Shown piece after piece: positions 1 through 11,891 of a stretch of DNA of 64,000 nucleotides (position 1 is its first letter; each line of letters starts with the position of its first letter). The stretch is from Zeus faber. Taxonomy: Eukaryota; Chordata; Actinopteri; Zeiformes; Zeidae. The DNA lies in contig OY482846.1 in NCBI GenBank assembly GCA_960531495.1, positions 45,366,796 to 45,430,795 of the forward strand, in the 5' to 3' direction. Made by a program: the position numbers and the translations under genes. Under the pieces are notes generated by a model. That model ran no database searches. It saw nothing but the letters and a program-made list of their open reading frames with translations, and had not been told where the DNA came from.

Positions 1-39
1 CCAACCGCACAACTAAATGTGCCTCTTTTACTTTTTCAC

Positions 40-84
40 TCACTCACTCACTCACTCACTCACTCACTCACTCACTCACTCACT
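40..84 (+). repeat. (CACT)n microsatellite
   Basis: About eleven CACT units in a clcn4 intron. Confidence 0.9.
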
Positions 85-421
85 TTGTTTGACAAGTTGT
101 TGTCGAACAAAACATGTCAAAGAAAACAAAACATGGGGAATGTATTTCTTTTTTTTGTGACATTACAAAAGCAAGATCCTCGTCTCTTTATATCATGTGG
201 GATTTATTTGTTCACAAACTCTCAACTCCGCCCCACCGCCCCTTCCTCTCACTGAATTAGCATACATGAGCATACAAAGTATTTATATCATAATATTTAT
301 ATTAAAGCCTGGTGGGAGAAGATCTCAGAGGCAACATCAAACTGGAAGTCCTTCCCCATGAAGAGTCGGAGTCGGGGCGTGATTCAGGCTTTTCTCTCTC
401 TCTCCCCCGCTCTCTCTCCAG

Positions 422-967
422 GTGAGTTACTACTTCCCCCTGAAGACGCTGTGGCGCTCCTTCTTCGCCGCCCTGGTGGCGGCCTTCACGCTGCGCTCCA
501 TCAACCCGTTCGGGAACAGCCGCCTGGTGCTGTTCTATGTGGAGTACCACACGCCCTGGTACATGGCCGAGCTGGTGCCTTTCATCCTGCTGGGGGTGTT
601 TGGCGGGCTTTGGGGGACGCTGTTCATCCGGGCCAACATCGCCTGGTGCCGGCGGAGGAAGACCACACAGCTGGGGAAATACCCGGTGCTGGAGGTGATG
701 GCCGTGACGTGCATCACTGCCGTGCTGGCTTTCCCCAACCCGTACACCCGCCGCAGCACCAGCGAGCTCATCTCGGAGCTGTTCAACGACTGCGGCGCGC
801 TGGAGTCCTCACAGCTGTGCGACTACGTCAACAACCCCAACATGAGCCGCCCTGTGGACGACATCCCGGACCGCCCAGCGGGCCCCGGGGTCTACAACGC
901 CTTGTGGCAGCTCGCCCTGGCGCTGGTGTTTAAGATCATCATCACCATCTTCACGTTTGGCATGAAG
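422..967 (+). CDS. clcn4: clcn4 exon A (transmembrane helices)
   Basis: Acceptor CAG ends at 421 and donor GTCAGT starts at 968. It holds 182 codons, phase 0 at both ends, from VSYYFPLK to IFTFGMK. It covers membrane helices after the proton-glutamate helix, plus the luminal loop with paired cysteines (DCG, LCDY). Conservation is very high. Confidence 0.95.
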
Positions 968-3900
968 GTCAGTGTGGTGGGCGCTGTTGAATTCTGGTGA
1001 ATTCTCACTGCTTGGTCGGTGAGGTTAACCTCTTTCACAACAAGAAACAAACTGAGTGTGTTTAAGATATTAATTCTGCAGAATAAAGAGAAAGATACAG
1101 ATGCACTTCAAAACAGTGGTGCTGTACATTCTGCCCCTGCTTCTACGGAAGAGGCCTATACAGGTACTCCTCACTAAACGACCTACCTGTTTAACGTCCA
1201 TACGGACGTACGACCAGCTCTCTGACCCTGGCGTCTCAACATCAAGCATCTCATCACGCATCACCGTTCCGCAGTGTGTCAGAATTTACTACACTAGCGT
1301 TCGCAATGGCTACGCCCCCTTACCATGAAATAACATGGGTCCTCGCTTATTGACCGATTCGCTTAACGACCTGGTCCTAGGAACAGAACTCGGTCGTTAA
1401 GTGAGGAGTACCTGTATCATTGTCATTCACAGGATCATGCCCCCAAATCATATCCCTGGCTGTTTCTCTCATACAATGATTACCAGTCAAACTCTGGTCA
1501 CAGACACAATCTACCGTGCTATAAAACAAACCACAATGCTCTGTCAAGCCCCCTGGGGTTATCCTTATCTCCACGCAAGGCTGAGTGAAGATGGAATGTG
1601 GTCTGGTCTTGTGATAATAAAGTATTATAGTTAAAGAACAGTCAAATGAAACAAGTGTCTCTTCAATGTGAACTCAGAGTGAGTCATTAAAAAACCCGAG
1701 GTAATGTATTTTAAAAAGCTAGGTAAGATACTAAAAAGGCTGTTGTCTTCTTCTGTTTCACAATTAATTTATCAAGTAAAAAGGATATTTAACGCTGGAA
1801 CAGCGGCGTATTTCTCTTTCAGCAAGCAATCATTACCGCAGTAATTTGGATCAGTGACGCGTCGTGTCCCGTCCTGTTCTTCAGAATGATGGGTCGTCAG
1901 CCTCCATCACCACAGACACAGAGTGGAGTGTTATTCACACAAAAAATTTTATTATTTTTTTTTACTAAATTAAGTCCCTTAGCAACAGAACGCAACAAGG
2001 AGATGGGTGTGACGTGGCACGGGACGCACAGGTTTTTTTTCATTTCATTCAATAACGAAACAGAGGAAAACAAATTCATACCCGCACACATACAAATAAA
2101 AACACTTGTTTTGTTTGTAGACACGGAAAACGGGGGGAAAACGGGCACCGGCGGTCGCTCCTTCTCCATTATGCAGCGCATCCAATACGGAAAAGGACAG
2201 CCCCTTAGTTGTGTCAGTATTTACTACACTAGCGTTCACAATGGCCACGCCCTCTTACTGTGAAATAACACGGGTCCTCGCTTATCAACCAATTCACTTA
2301 ACAACTTGGTCCTAGGAACATAACTTGGTCGTTAAGTGAGGAGTACCTGTAGTTTAAAGTGTAAACTTACTCTGTACTGAGCAAACCACAAAGCTAAACC
2401 CTTACTGTGGACTTTCAGTTTTTGAGAGTGTGTTTGTCTGCAGTCAGTATGGACTGGAAATAAGAGAAAAGTGTATATTTTATACCGGAGAATTGACATC
2501 TACGTAACAATGAGCGCAACATAACACTAACTTAACATAACACAATCAGAATATTTAGACTAATGCTGGACATTAGTAAAGCGGTCATTGTCGGGCAGAA
2601 CAAGCGATGCAAAAATGATCTGTGTGAAATCAGTTTTTAGGCCAACTTGCACCCCGCTAACCTTAACCCCCCGCTTGCAACGTCTCCAGATCCCGTCAGG
2701 TCTGTTCATTCCCAGTATGGCCGTCGGGGCCATCGCTGGGCGGATCGTGGGCATCGCCGTGGAGCAGATGGCGTACCACCACCACGACTGGATCATCTTT
2801 AAGAACTGGTGCCGGCCGGGCGCCGACTGCGTCACCCCTGGCCTCTACGCCATGGTGGGAGCCGCCGCCTGTCTGGGTGAGTGGATGGAGATCTCTGTGC
2901 TGCTCCAGGTGGGTAAGGGAGGGTTCAGAAAGTAAAATAATCCAGTCGTCCAATTGGGTTTTCTCATGCACAACACAGAGGTACAGCCACTCAGCTTGCT
3001 AAGTGCATGAGTGAAGCAAAAACATGGCAGGGCTTTTACCCTATTACTAGGGCCGACCAATTTTTTTTTGTCACCAATACCAATTTTAAGGGGCAAAAAA
3101 ATTTCCATAACCGATTTTATCTGCCAATCTTTTTATTGTGTTTTTTCAACATTTGGCAGAATATTTTTTATTTTAGGAAAACATTGCTTTATTTAACAAA
3201 ATGAACACGAATGTGTCATCAGTTTGAACCGTTTAAATGTTGGTGCATGGCTAGAGTAGGGGTGGATGGCGGAGAAATCGCTGATGAGAGCCCATGCACT
3301 TGTTACTAGTTTATTACTTTATTCTAAAAGTTACAACATGGCTGTCTACTTCCTGTAGTCCACAGAGTCCTGCCTCAAGGTGTCTCTCTGGAAGGAAATC
3401 ACTCACTGTTGAAGTTCCCAACAACATGATTCCATTCAAACGGACTAGACACTGCATGTGAAAGCCCTCAGATATTTAATCAACTTTATAATCTTTGGGG
3501 ACTAAAATAATAATCGGTCCTCCTCACTTCACGACCGAGTTCCGTTCCTAGGACCAGGTCGTTAAGCGAATTGGTCGATAAGAGAGGACCCGTGTTATTT
3601 CATGGTAAGGGGGCGTGGCCATTGTGAACGCTAGTGTAGTGAATACTGACAGACTGCAGGAACGAGACTGGTGATGAGAGAGAGTGTATAGTGTATATAG
3701 TATATATAGTGTATATAGTGTATCCAGTATATATAGTGTATCCATTATATATAGTGTTAATAATGTATATACAGTGTCTATAGTGTATATAGTATATACA
3801 GTGTATATAGTGTACACAGTCTATATAGTATATATAGTGTATACATTGTATATAGCATATATAGTGTATATAATATATATAGTATTTATAGTGTATAGTT

Positions 3901-6900
3901 CAAGTCAAAGGGTGATGCGTGATGAGATTCTTGACGCTGAGACGTGGTGGTATCGTACACAGTGTACAATACAGACTGGTCAGAGAGCTGCTCCTAAGCC
4001 CCAACGGTCGTTAAACAGACAGGTGGTTCAGTGAGGAGTACCTGTATCAACGTTTCATACTTTGAATACATTGTCTGATGACCACATTTTAAAATATATA
4101 TTACCATAACATCTTGAGCCCAAGGGTGGCAGGACACTTCCACCGACGTAGGACAGTGGTTGAAGTGACTCTGCCTGCCTCTCTAGGCGGAGTGACCAGG
4201 ATGACCGTCTCCCTGGTGGTCATCATGTTCGAGTTGACGGGCGGGCTGGAGTACATTGTGCCGCTGATGGCGGCGGCCGTGACCAGCAAGTGGGTGGCGG
4301 ACGCCTTCGGCAAGGAGGGCATCTACGAGTCGCACATCCAGCTGAATGGCTACCCCTACCTGGACGTCAGGGACGAGTTCACGCACCGCACCCTGGCCAC
4401 GGACGTGATGCGGCCCAGGCGCAGCGAGCCGCCGCTGGCCGTGCTCACCCAGGACAGCACCACGGTGGAGGACGTGGAGGCGCTGATCAAGGACACGGAC
4501 TACAATGGCTTCCCCGTGGTGGTGTCCCGGGAGTCGGAGAGGCTCATCGGTTTCGTGCAGCGCCGGGACCTCACCCTGGCTATCAGTAAGTGAAAGCTCT
4601 CCCCATTTTGCTTTTGTTTATTTGTTTCACTCGATAAGTCGTATATATTTTTTTTAAATGTGTTGGGATTTTTCTTTTTACATGGCAATAATCAGCAGAC
4701 ATACAGCAAAATCATAATTAACGAATATTGCAAACCTATAAACAAAACACATTCAAGTAGTTTAAAGAATACATTTCACCTAGGTAATGGTAAGTAGAGT
4801 GGGAATTAAATAAATAGATAGATAAATAAATAGACAAATAAAAAACAGATAAATAGATAGATAAATAGATAGATAAATAAGTAGATAGATAAATAAATAG
4901 ACAAAAAAATAAATATATAAATAAATAGACAAATAAACAAATAAACAGATAGATAGATAAATAAGTAGATAAATAAAAAAATAGATACAAATAAATAGAT
5001 AGATAAATAAATAAATAGATTAAAAAAAGATAAATAGATAGATGATGTGCTTAAAGTAGGACCATAATGGGGACCATTTATCGTGGAAGCGTTCAAGTTA
5101 TCAAGAGAGATAACTAAATTTAGGTTTTTCTATTCAAATTCAAGCAGCTTAAGAAGCCAGTAACTCAGTGGTTTTAGGAAGGCAGAACGTTAAGCTTCCA
5201 GTTAAGAAACGTTGTCTGTCTAACAAAAAGACGGTGCCCGTTTTGATATTTTCCTCCAACCACTTTTCTAAACAAAACGTCTCAAACAAGTGCGACTTGG
5301 ACTGGGGCTGGAATGGATGGTGAACCGGCTTTTTGTCCTTGTTTTTGTTCCCATTCTAAATCATTGCGGTTTTCGGAGTTTGAAGTTGGGGAAAAATTAC
5401 TCGATGCCAATAAATTTTTTTTTTTTTTAATTAATTTTTTTTTTAAATTATTTTATTTATTTATTTATTAATTTATTTTATCGGAACAACCTGCGCGTTC
5501 GCCTTGATCAACACAGAGAACGCGCGACAGAAGCAGGACGGCGTGGTGAGCAGCTCGGTGGTGTACTTCACCGAGGACGCCCCCCAGCTGCCGGCCAGCA
5601 ACCCCCAGCCGCTGAAACTGCGACGCATCCTCAACCTCAGCCCCTTCACCGTCACCGACCACACGCCCATGGAGACGGTGGTGGACATCTTCCGGAAGCT
5701 AGGCCTGCGGCAGTGCCTGGTCACCAGGAGTGGGTAAGAGCGATTTTGCGGCAATGTTTTATCGGGTAGCGCAGGTAATGCGGGGTGACAGTGTTTTCCT
5801 TCGTTGCCGGGGATTGCCCCCGGCTGACATAAGAGTTTTGCCTTCCTGCTAAGGCGGTAAAGTTCTGCGTAACGACGTCATCTTGGGTTTCAAGAGTCAA
5901 GATTCAAGAGGTTTATTCGTCACATACATGTACATACTTTCATACATATATGCAGTGAAATGTCAGTGCAACGCACCCGGAGGTTATGCACAATATGTTC
6001 TAGACTAAACACAACAGCTACCGAATTTATACTTGACTAACTAACTGATTCCTAAAACGAAATGCAGTAAGTGAGTCCAATAATATAGAATAAAATAAAA
6101 TAAGAACTCATAGGTAATGCAGAGTGGGGCTACAAAATAGGAATATAGTGAATAGACTTATGTATATGGGATAGGCTATTATGTATATACAGATATGAGC
6201 ATTAAAGTGGCATGTGAATAAAGTGAGATAGTGTGTGTAGAGATACACAGTACAGTATACAACCAATACAGTAACACCGAACAGAACAGCAGTACAGTAT
6301 GCAGTATGCAATAACCCAGTACAGTGGTACAGTATGCTACATACAGTACAGGAAGGTAGTGGAGCCTATGCGTGTGACTCAGTGAGGACCCCTGGTGAGG
6401 GCAAAAACGTGTCCTCTGAAGCCTCATCCACACAACGTGATTTTTATTTGTTTTCAATCAATCGTGAACGACCATGAGGAGACTCAGCAGTGCACGTTTG
6501 ACGTCTGAAATTTGCAGATCGTCCTTCTCCTCCGCCCACGCAACAACTGCCGCGTTTGGGGAGCGCGAAATCTAAAGACGGAGAACAGGGCGGGCGGAGC
6601 TTTGCGGTAGAGAACTGTCGAAGTTCCCGACAGCACCAGCCCTGACGAAATCAGACGCGTTCGATTGGCTCGTTCCCCCGGGGCCGATTGAGGTCACCGT
6701 ACGGAGGCGGATTTGAGTCTTACGCTCGCGCGCACACGTGAATGCTCTGATAGGTGGACATTTTTTTCATGTTTAAACAGCCGATGGATGACAATCGGGT
6801 AAGAAGTAGTAGAAATCCCAGGCAATAAATTGGGCAAAGTGTCCCAGGAGAAGTTAGTTACAGTGAATTTGACAGTTTTAACAGGGATGTTCGGAGTTAA

Positions 6901-7170
6901 ATAGCGATGCTGAAGCACTATACTGTGTGTACTGTGTATACTGTGTGTACACCTGGCTGGTTGTGAATACAAAAGATGAGGACTTGGACCAGCCCGTTTT
7001 GAGGTTTAGCACTGAACCCTGTCTTGGATGACATCACATGACGGCGCCGCCTTGCTCTGCCCTCCCTGTGTCTCACCAGGCGCCTCCTGGGGATCATCAC
7101 CAAGAAGGACGTGCTCCGGCACATGGCCCAGATGATGAACCAGGACCCGGAGTCCATCATGTTCAACTAG
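422..7170 (+). CDS. clcn4: clcn4: ClC-4 2Cl-/H+ exchanger, C-terminal part (5 exons)
   Basis: Five exons (422-967, 2690-2876, 4187-4585, 5517-5733, 7080-7170) join in phase to an open C-terminal half of a CLC exchanger ending in the family tail SIMFN. Known role: electrogenic chloride/proton exchange in endosomal membranes. Seen: [20 protein letters not shown], the GLFIP loop of the anion filter, [13 protein letters not shown] with the tyrosine that coordinates the central anion in CLC proteins, then two CBS domains (from DVMRPRR and from [17 protein letters not shown]). ClC-4 rather than ClC-3 or ClC-5 is favoured by [37 protein letters not shown] and [13 protein letters not shown]. The gating and proton glutamates lie in exons before the window. 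No frameshift or stop was seen, so it looks functional. Confidence 0.95.
1161..1414 (+). mobile_element. TA-flanked MITE, copy 1 (254 bp, complete)
   Basis: Inverted ends CAGGTACTCCTCACT and AGTGAGGAGTACCTG are flanked by TA on both sides (1159-1160, 1415-1416). No coding capacity. It lies in the clcn4 intron after exon A. Confidence 0.88.
2207..2349 (+). mobile_element. TA-flanked MITE, copy 2 (3' half)
   Basis: Shares GTGTCAGTATTTACTACAC and the terminal AAGTGAGGAGTACCTG followed by TA with copy 1; the left half is missing. Confidence 0.85.
2690..2876 (+). CDS. clcn4: clcn4 exon B (anion-filter loop)
   Basis: 187 nt starting [18 protein letters not shown] and ending AACLG, followed by donor GTGAGT. 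It ends one base into a Gly codon completed by the next exon. The GLFIP segment is the helix N-terminus contributing to the CLC anion pathway. Confidence 0.95.
3036..3520. mobile_element. hAT-like MITE (degenerate)
   Basis: Starts AGGGCCGACCAATTTTT and ends near ATAATAATCGGTCC, a weak inverted pair of a type common in fish hAT derivatives. Its right end touches MITE copy 3. No ORF of interest. Confidence 0.45.
3519..4044 (-). mobile_element. TA-flanked MITE, copy 3 (inverted, with internal AT minisatellite)
   Basis: The left part is the reverse complement of the right half of copy 1, so it is inverted. The middle (about 3683-3899) is a tandem array of TATAGTGTATA-type units. It ends CAGTGAGGAGTACCTG plus TA. 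The left tip is lost where it meets another repeat. Confidence 0.85.
4187..4585 (+). CDS. clcn4: clcn4 exon C (last helices and CBS1)
   Basis: 399 nt after acceptor TCTCTAG. It reads [40 protein letters not shown], then CBS1 from ATDVMRPRR through [16 protein letters not shown]. The donor GTAAGT leaves one base of a Lys codon. The codons are very GC-rich compared with the introns. Confidence 0.95.
4586..5516 (+). other. clcn4 intron
   Basis: Holds the tetranucleotide block and an AT-rich stretch at 5410-5480 just before exon D. Nothing else recognised. Confidence 0.7.
4806..5045 (+). repeat. (GATA/AAAT)n-type compound tetranucleotide block
   Basis: Irregular AAATAGATAGAT, AAATAAATAGAC units over 240 bp between clcn4 exons C and D. 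ORFs on the other strand (Leu/Ile/Tyr-rich) are artefacts. Confidence 0.9.
5517..5733 (+). CDS. clcn4: clcn4 exon D (inter-CBS linker and CBS2 start)
   Basis: 217 nt. Acceptor ACACAG restores [20 protein letters not shown] and continues to [20 protein letters not shown] and LVTRSG. Two bases of Gly are left at donor GTAAGA. A clean pyrimidine tract is absent just before the acceptor; phase and homology fix the start. Confidence 0.93.
5734..7079 (+). other. clcn4 last coding intron
   Basis: Holds a LINE-like tail (5888-6360), then unique-looking sequence, GC-richer around 6530-6730. No exon seen. Confidence 0.65.
5888..6360 (-). mobile_element. LINE-like 3' end, reverse orientation
   Basis: Opens with TCAAGATTCAAGAGGTTTAT and a CGTCACATACATGTACAT block, then ATATGCAGTGAAATGTCAG. 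The same blocks occur inverted at 26060-26205 and again at 32590-32660, so it is an interspersed repeat, probably a non-LTR tail. Confidence 0.6.
7080..7170 (+). CDS. clcn4: clcn4 terminal coding exon
   Basis: 91 nt completing CBS2: [20 protein letters not shown] and DPESIMFN, then stop TAG at 7168-7170. Acceptor CACCAG precedes 7080. The tail matches ClC-4 proteins. Confidence 0.95.
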
Positions 7171-8813
7171 CCCAGCAGAGCCGGCTCCGCTCGGCCTCGG
7201 CGGCTGTGTAAATAGGTGCAAACGCTGCTGTCCCGCGACCCCCGCCAAAAGAATCCACGGCACCGGCAAGAGTGGGGGGGGGGGGAACGACTCTCCTCCC
7301 CTCCCCCCCCTCCTTCCCTCTCCCGTCGTGACATCACACCCGCTCCAGACGCTTCACTCTGCACGGAGTCGTTTATTTACGTGGAGGCCGCGGCGTCTGC
7401 TTGGGAGGACGGTCGTGCGGGAGAAGACGGGGGGGAAAAAAACCCCGGCGGCGTGAGACGTAGAATTTTTATTTATTTTTTTTTATATGAAGGGGGAGAG
7501 TCCGTTCAATTTAAACGCGTCCCGAGCCTTTATCCGGGAAGTTCGTACGGTGGAGAGGTGATGCGTGCGATCCCCGAGTCCCGTCGGAAGATGCCGCTCG
7601 TCCGGGATTTACCGAACAAGCGACTGGAGGAGGGGACGCGGGGCCGGTCCGCTCCACGGCTCCGATAAAGCAGAGCAGCCGCCGTTTTGGCTTTCAAGGT
7701 GGTTTGCCACATTCCAGTTCACGTCCTTTTCGCAACGTTGAGGGACACGGCCAGAAGCGTCACACATTTAAAGCCTTTTTTTTTTATTTTTCCCATACCA
7801 GTCGCGCACACACACCGTTGCATTTAGACGATGCATCACCGGGGATCACACACTATAGGAGACTTACTAATTGAATAAGTTAATAATAATATCACCGATA
7901 ATATCAAACCAGCCAAATATTGTTAGGGAGGGTTTGGCCCGTCACGGATTCGGCACACTTTCACACAGCTGGGTTGACTGAACCGGCCTTTCTCAGTCAC
8001 GGTTTAAAACAGTCTCAGACTTAACCCTAAAGTCTTGGTTTAAAAAAAAAAAAAAAAAAAAAATGTATTTCCAGAAGGAAGATAAGAGCTAATCCAGGTC
8101 TGAGCGAGGGCTTCAATAAAAGATGGGGCAGGTTTATCTCTGGCCTCCGGGCCGACCTGAGAGAAAATGGCAACGGACAATCGGGAAAACAGATTATTTC
8201 AATTCATTTCAAATGAGGTAACGGCGCCGATCTAAATTCTGGATCGGTTTAAGTGGGATCATCTTGTTCCAGATCCAGATGAAACCCCTGTCTGAGGGGG
8301 TCCCAGGCTGACCCGGGGCCCATCCCAAAAGAGTTTCCGCTTGTCTCAGAGCAACGGCCGCTCTTTCATTTGTTTGGCGCTCGCAGCTCCTGGTTGTCAG
8401 ACATGTGGGTGGAGTGATGCGTCCTGCTGCTCAGTGCCAGCGTGTTACTGGTACTATCCCTGCTGCCGCCGCAGCCGCCGCGCTTTTCTTCCACCGCTTC
8501 CTGAACGACGGCTGCGGGGGAAGTAGGAGGGAGGGGAGGCGTGACGAGAGAGCCGTGGCTTCAGTGCGTACACCGACAGGGTGAACGACCGCATTTGCAA
8601 CACCGGATGAAAACATCCGATAAAAAAGAAGAAAAACCTCAACGTGCAAAATCTACTCAAAAGTTGACTCTGTATTTACACTGTGGGTGGTTTCGTGTGT
8701 AACCTCTGGAAGATGTGATCAGACCTCATGTTTGACCCTGGAAATGTAAAGTGTCTGGTACCTTACTGCATATTGAAGACTTTACTAACACTATAATCAT
8801 CGGGCATTTAATG

Positions 8814-8946
<133 letters not shown>

Positions 8947-10744
8947 CATTTCTAAATTCGAATCAGAACGATACTGTGGTTTTTCAAATTTCAAACTCTC
9001 CGTAATAGTTCGGAGCCCCAGTTCAACTTTTCTGGCGAAAAACCTTGGGGCTCCAGCGGCTCCAGCGAGTTACGTTGTGCCACAGGCGTTGTTCTGTATC
9101 GCTGCCATATTTATTTGTTGTTGTTTTTTATTTATTTGTGTTCATTTTAATGAACCTTTTTTGTATCGCTCAACATGCTTTTGTTATTTTGACTGTACGG
9201 CAACTACCCTGAACTCACATCGGCACGCTAATACTGGTACTGGAGTTTAAATGTTTTGCTGTTGTACCATCCCGTTTCCATGGTAACTTATTGGTGGGGG
9301 GCATCCGTTAACTGTATCTTGAACTGACTTGAACTCGCCGAGAAGTGTTGAGAAGCTTGAAATTTGTACATTCTTATAGTGTGAAGGCTTTCTTCTCTTC
9401 TCCATTTATGCCATGGGAACACTACACGCTGTACTGTCACACTACACAACTACATCGGGGAATGATGCGATAGCATGCGGCGGCGGGACAGGATTATTTA
9501 TTTTTTATTCGATTCCTGATCGCTCTTAAAAAAAATAAAAAAATGGATAAAGGCAGAATTTGAAAAATAAATATAGTATCGACCTAGAGAAGAAAAGTAA
9601 AGCAGGTATGTTGTGTGTCTCTCCTCCTCGACTCCTTCCCCTCACTCCCCGTCCGCGCTCATTGGCTGTAGCTCGTTGAGTCGCTCCCGAGTCGAGGCTG
9701 ACAGGAGCGGATGTTAAAGCTGCTTGATGTCTCGTCAGCGCCTGCAGGCCATCGGTGAGCAGTTCACAACACACGCTCGTCGCTCACAGGAGCGGGTGCT
9801 GATTTCCATCCGATCTGGGGCTCTGCTCGGCGATAACCTGAAAAGCTGCCGGCGCCGGAGTCACGTGGTCTGAACTCGGCACTAGGTGTCTGAATGCAAT
9901 ATAACAATGAGATGTTCAACCTGTATATACGGTGATCTTAGCATTCAAATAGAGTGATGCAACTTATAATTTAACAAGCTCATTTGACACGTTCAAAAGG
10001 AATTTGAGGGTTTCCTGAAGACAAACTCCTGTTATTGTACTTTAATTCCGTAGAACCAACGCTGTCGTACTTATCCCGTGACTCTGCTCGGAAAATCTAG
10101 ATTCCGTGGCTGATCTCCGAGACCCCAGTGAGGAATCGGTCGCCATAGCGAGCGTCCGATGAAGGAAAATCCTGAACAACTTTTTTTGGGTTTGTTTGTT
10201 TGCACCTCTGCGGGTATGGAAGGTTGTAATTATGAAAGATGATATTGATAGTTTTCAGGGTTTTAAAAGTGCACAAATGGCAGACAAGAGGAAGAAGTGG
10301 TTTTGCCTGCTGCCTGTATGATGCATATTTGACATATTTGTGTATCCCCGCTCATTTCCTATCTTGTGATATCTGTTGCTATCTATTGTCGGATAAAAAC
10401 AAAGTTACCCGTTGCTCGGCTGTTGTACTGTCCACATACCGGTTGTTAACACTATTTGTTTTTAAATGCCATGGGAATGTATTGCACAATTGTTTGCAGA
10501 CCTATTGTGGGCATTTATTATTATTTTTTGTTATTTTTACTGTTGTTTTGTGTGAAATAGACTACGAGTTGATCCCCAGCTATTTTTTCTTTCTAATTTA
10601 AGTTGATCTACTTTCTAGTTTATCGAAAGACAAAATGAGTACAGTAAACTTGTTCTTGCACTCTTTTTGCAACTTTTTTCGTTCGTCTGCAAGTTGTGAC
10701 TTCTTAAGGCGGAAACTTTTGCAATTTACCAAGATCAAATATCG

Positions 10745-10750
10745 AATAAA
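10745..10750 (+). terminator. clcn4 distal polyadenylation signal AATAAA
   Basis: AATAAA followed by T-rich DNA (10770-10782) is the best candidate end for clcn4 transcripts. It sits about 350 bp from the opposing pde9a-like signal. Confidence 0.5.
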
Positions 10751-10770
10751 GATGGTTTAAACTAAATACG

Positions 10771-11798
10771 TTTTTATTTTTGAAATGATGTACTGCATGC
10801 ATATGAGGTACACAGGTTTTTGTACATTACAGGACACACATTTTAATGTGAAAAGAACCCCTAACCCTGTCCGAGTTGGAAGCATCATCTGTGCACGTAA
10901 CGGATCTTAAAAAGCGACCGAAATAGCGAAAGGAAGCCATAGATACTACCAGGCCATTTGCAAACCCCGACTGTTATATCACGATCAATTTGAGCAATTA
11001 GCGAATAAAATATTAAATCAAATGAATAGATGTATTTATTAAATACTGATCGTAGCTTTAAATAACCCAAAGCACATTTTAATATTGGCCTCATCTTTAT
11101 TGAGTAGTAAAATCATACAATCACAAAACTTAAGTGCCAACAGCTTGCTGAGTGAGACTAAATTAAAACATTTAAAAAATATATGCTTTTTAAGCCATCA
11201 CAAAACTATTATAGAAATCTTTCACAATATGTGCAACACAGCATGAGAGGAGTTTCAATCAGCAATAAATAATGGATTGTGAACAATTTCAACAAAGAAA
11301 TGTATATCTCCTGTGATTGTATTTTTCCCACTTTTTCCAGCCTCTTATCTCCCCGCTAAAGGTAAAGGCGGTGATACAATGCTCTAGACTACAGGCCTAA
11401 CCAAAAACAGTCTCAGAAAGGGATCCTTGGAATGGTGAGTATTTTAAGATGTTTACACAAGAACATGTTCTAAAAATGCAGCGGTGTCCACCCAGCGGTC
11501 GATCGAGTCGAAGGAGATTAGAAACTGTCGTAGCAACATCAACAGACATCTTTTTTTTTTTCTATGTCTTTCGATTGTGAATTATTTTTCTCAACTGTTA
11601 TCTCCCAACTTGTAAGTACAGCTACAAAACTCTTAACATTATCTCATGACAAATAATTCGAGAGAATGTGGCTCTCTGATGTCTGTCTGTGGGCAATGGA
11701 CTTTTGATTTTGAATGACAGAAAATAAGGTGTTTTATTTTGTTTATTTTTTGGAGGGGTGGGGGATGGGGGGATTAGGACATTCTGATCCCCCCCTGA
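10771..11798 (-). other. intergenic gap and likely pde9a-like 3' UTR
   Basis: AT-rich sequence without recognisable genes. The part between the poly(A) signal at 11096 and the stop at 11799 is likely the 3' UTR of the minus-strand phosphodiesterase gene. Confidence 0.5.
11096..11101 (-). terminator. pde9a-like polyadenylation signal (AATAAA on minus strand)
   Basis: TTTATT on the plus strand reads AATAAA on the minus strand about 700 nt downstream of the pde9a-like stop codon. With the clcn4 signal at 10745 it marks a short tail-to-tail gap. Confidence 0.45.
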
Positions 11799-11891
11799 TC
11801 AGGGAGTGGCCCTTCCTCCTTCTGCTTGGGCCGCTTTCTCCAGGTCTGAGTAGTACTCCAAGGCGCTCCGCACGGGCTCCAGAATGTGTTG
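11799..11891 (-). CDS. pde9al: pde9a-like terminal exon
   Basis: 31 codons including stop [23 protein letters not shown] then [10 protein letters not shown]. It corresponds to the last helix of the PDE9 catalytic domain (compare IPVRYALEYY in relatives). Acceptor TTTAG. It is isolated from exon 13 by the Tc1/Gmr1 insertions. Confidence 0.85.
   Translation of the reverse strand, partial: QHILEPVRSALEYYSDLEKAAQAEGGRATP

Larger units (their letters stand above)
968..2689 (+). other. clcn4 intron with MITE copies 1 and 2
   Basis: Apart from the two MITE copies, sequence is AT-rich with no recognisable exon, RNA gene or conserved motif. Confidence 0.7.

Noticed and set aside
358..933. Proline/arginine-rich ORF overlapping clcn4 exon A
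   Set aside because: It is an out-of-frame shadow of the conserved GC-rich ClC-4 exon.
4736..5096. Leu/Ile/Tyr-rich ORFs that look like membrane proteins
   Set aside because: They are translations of the tetranucleotide repeat block.
5734..7079. An additional clcn4 exon in the last intron
   Set aside because: Exons D and terminal join in phase through the CBS2 sequence with nothing missing.
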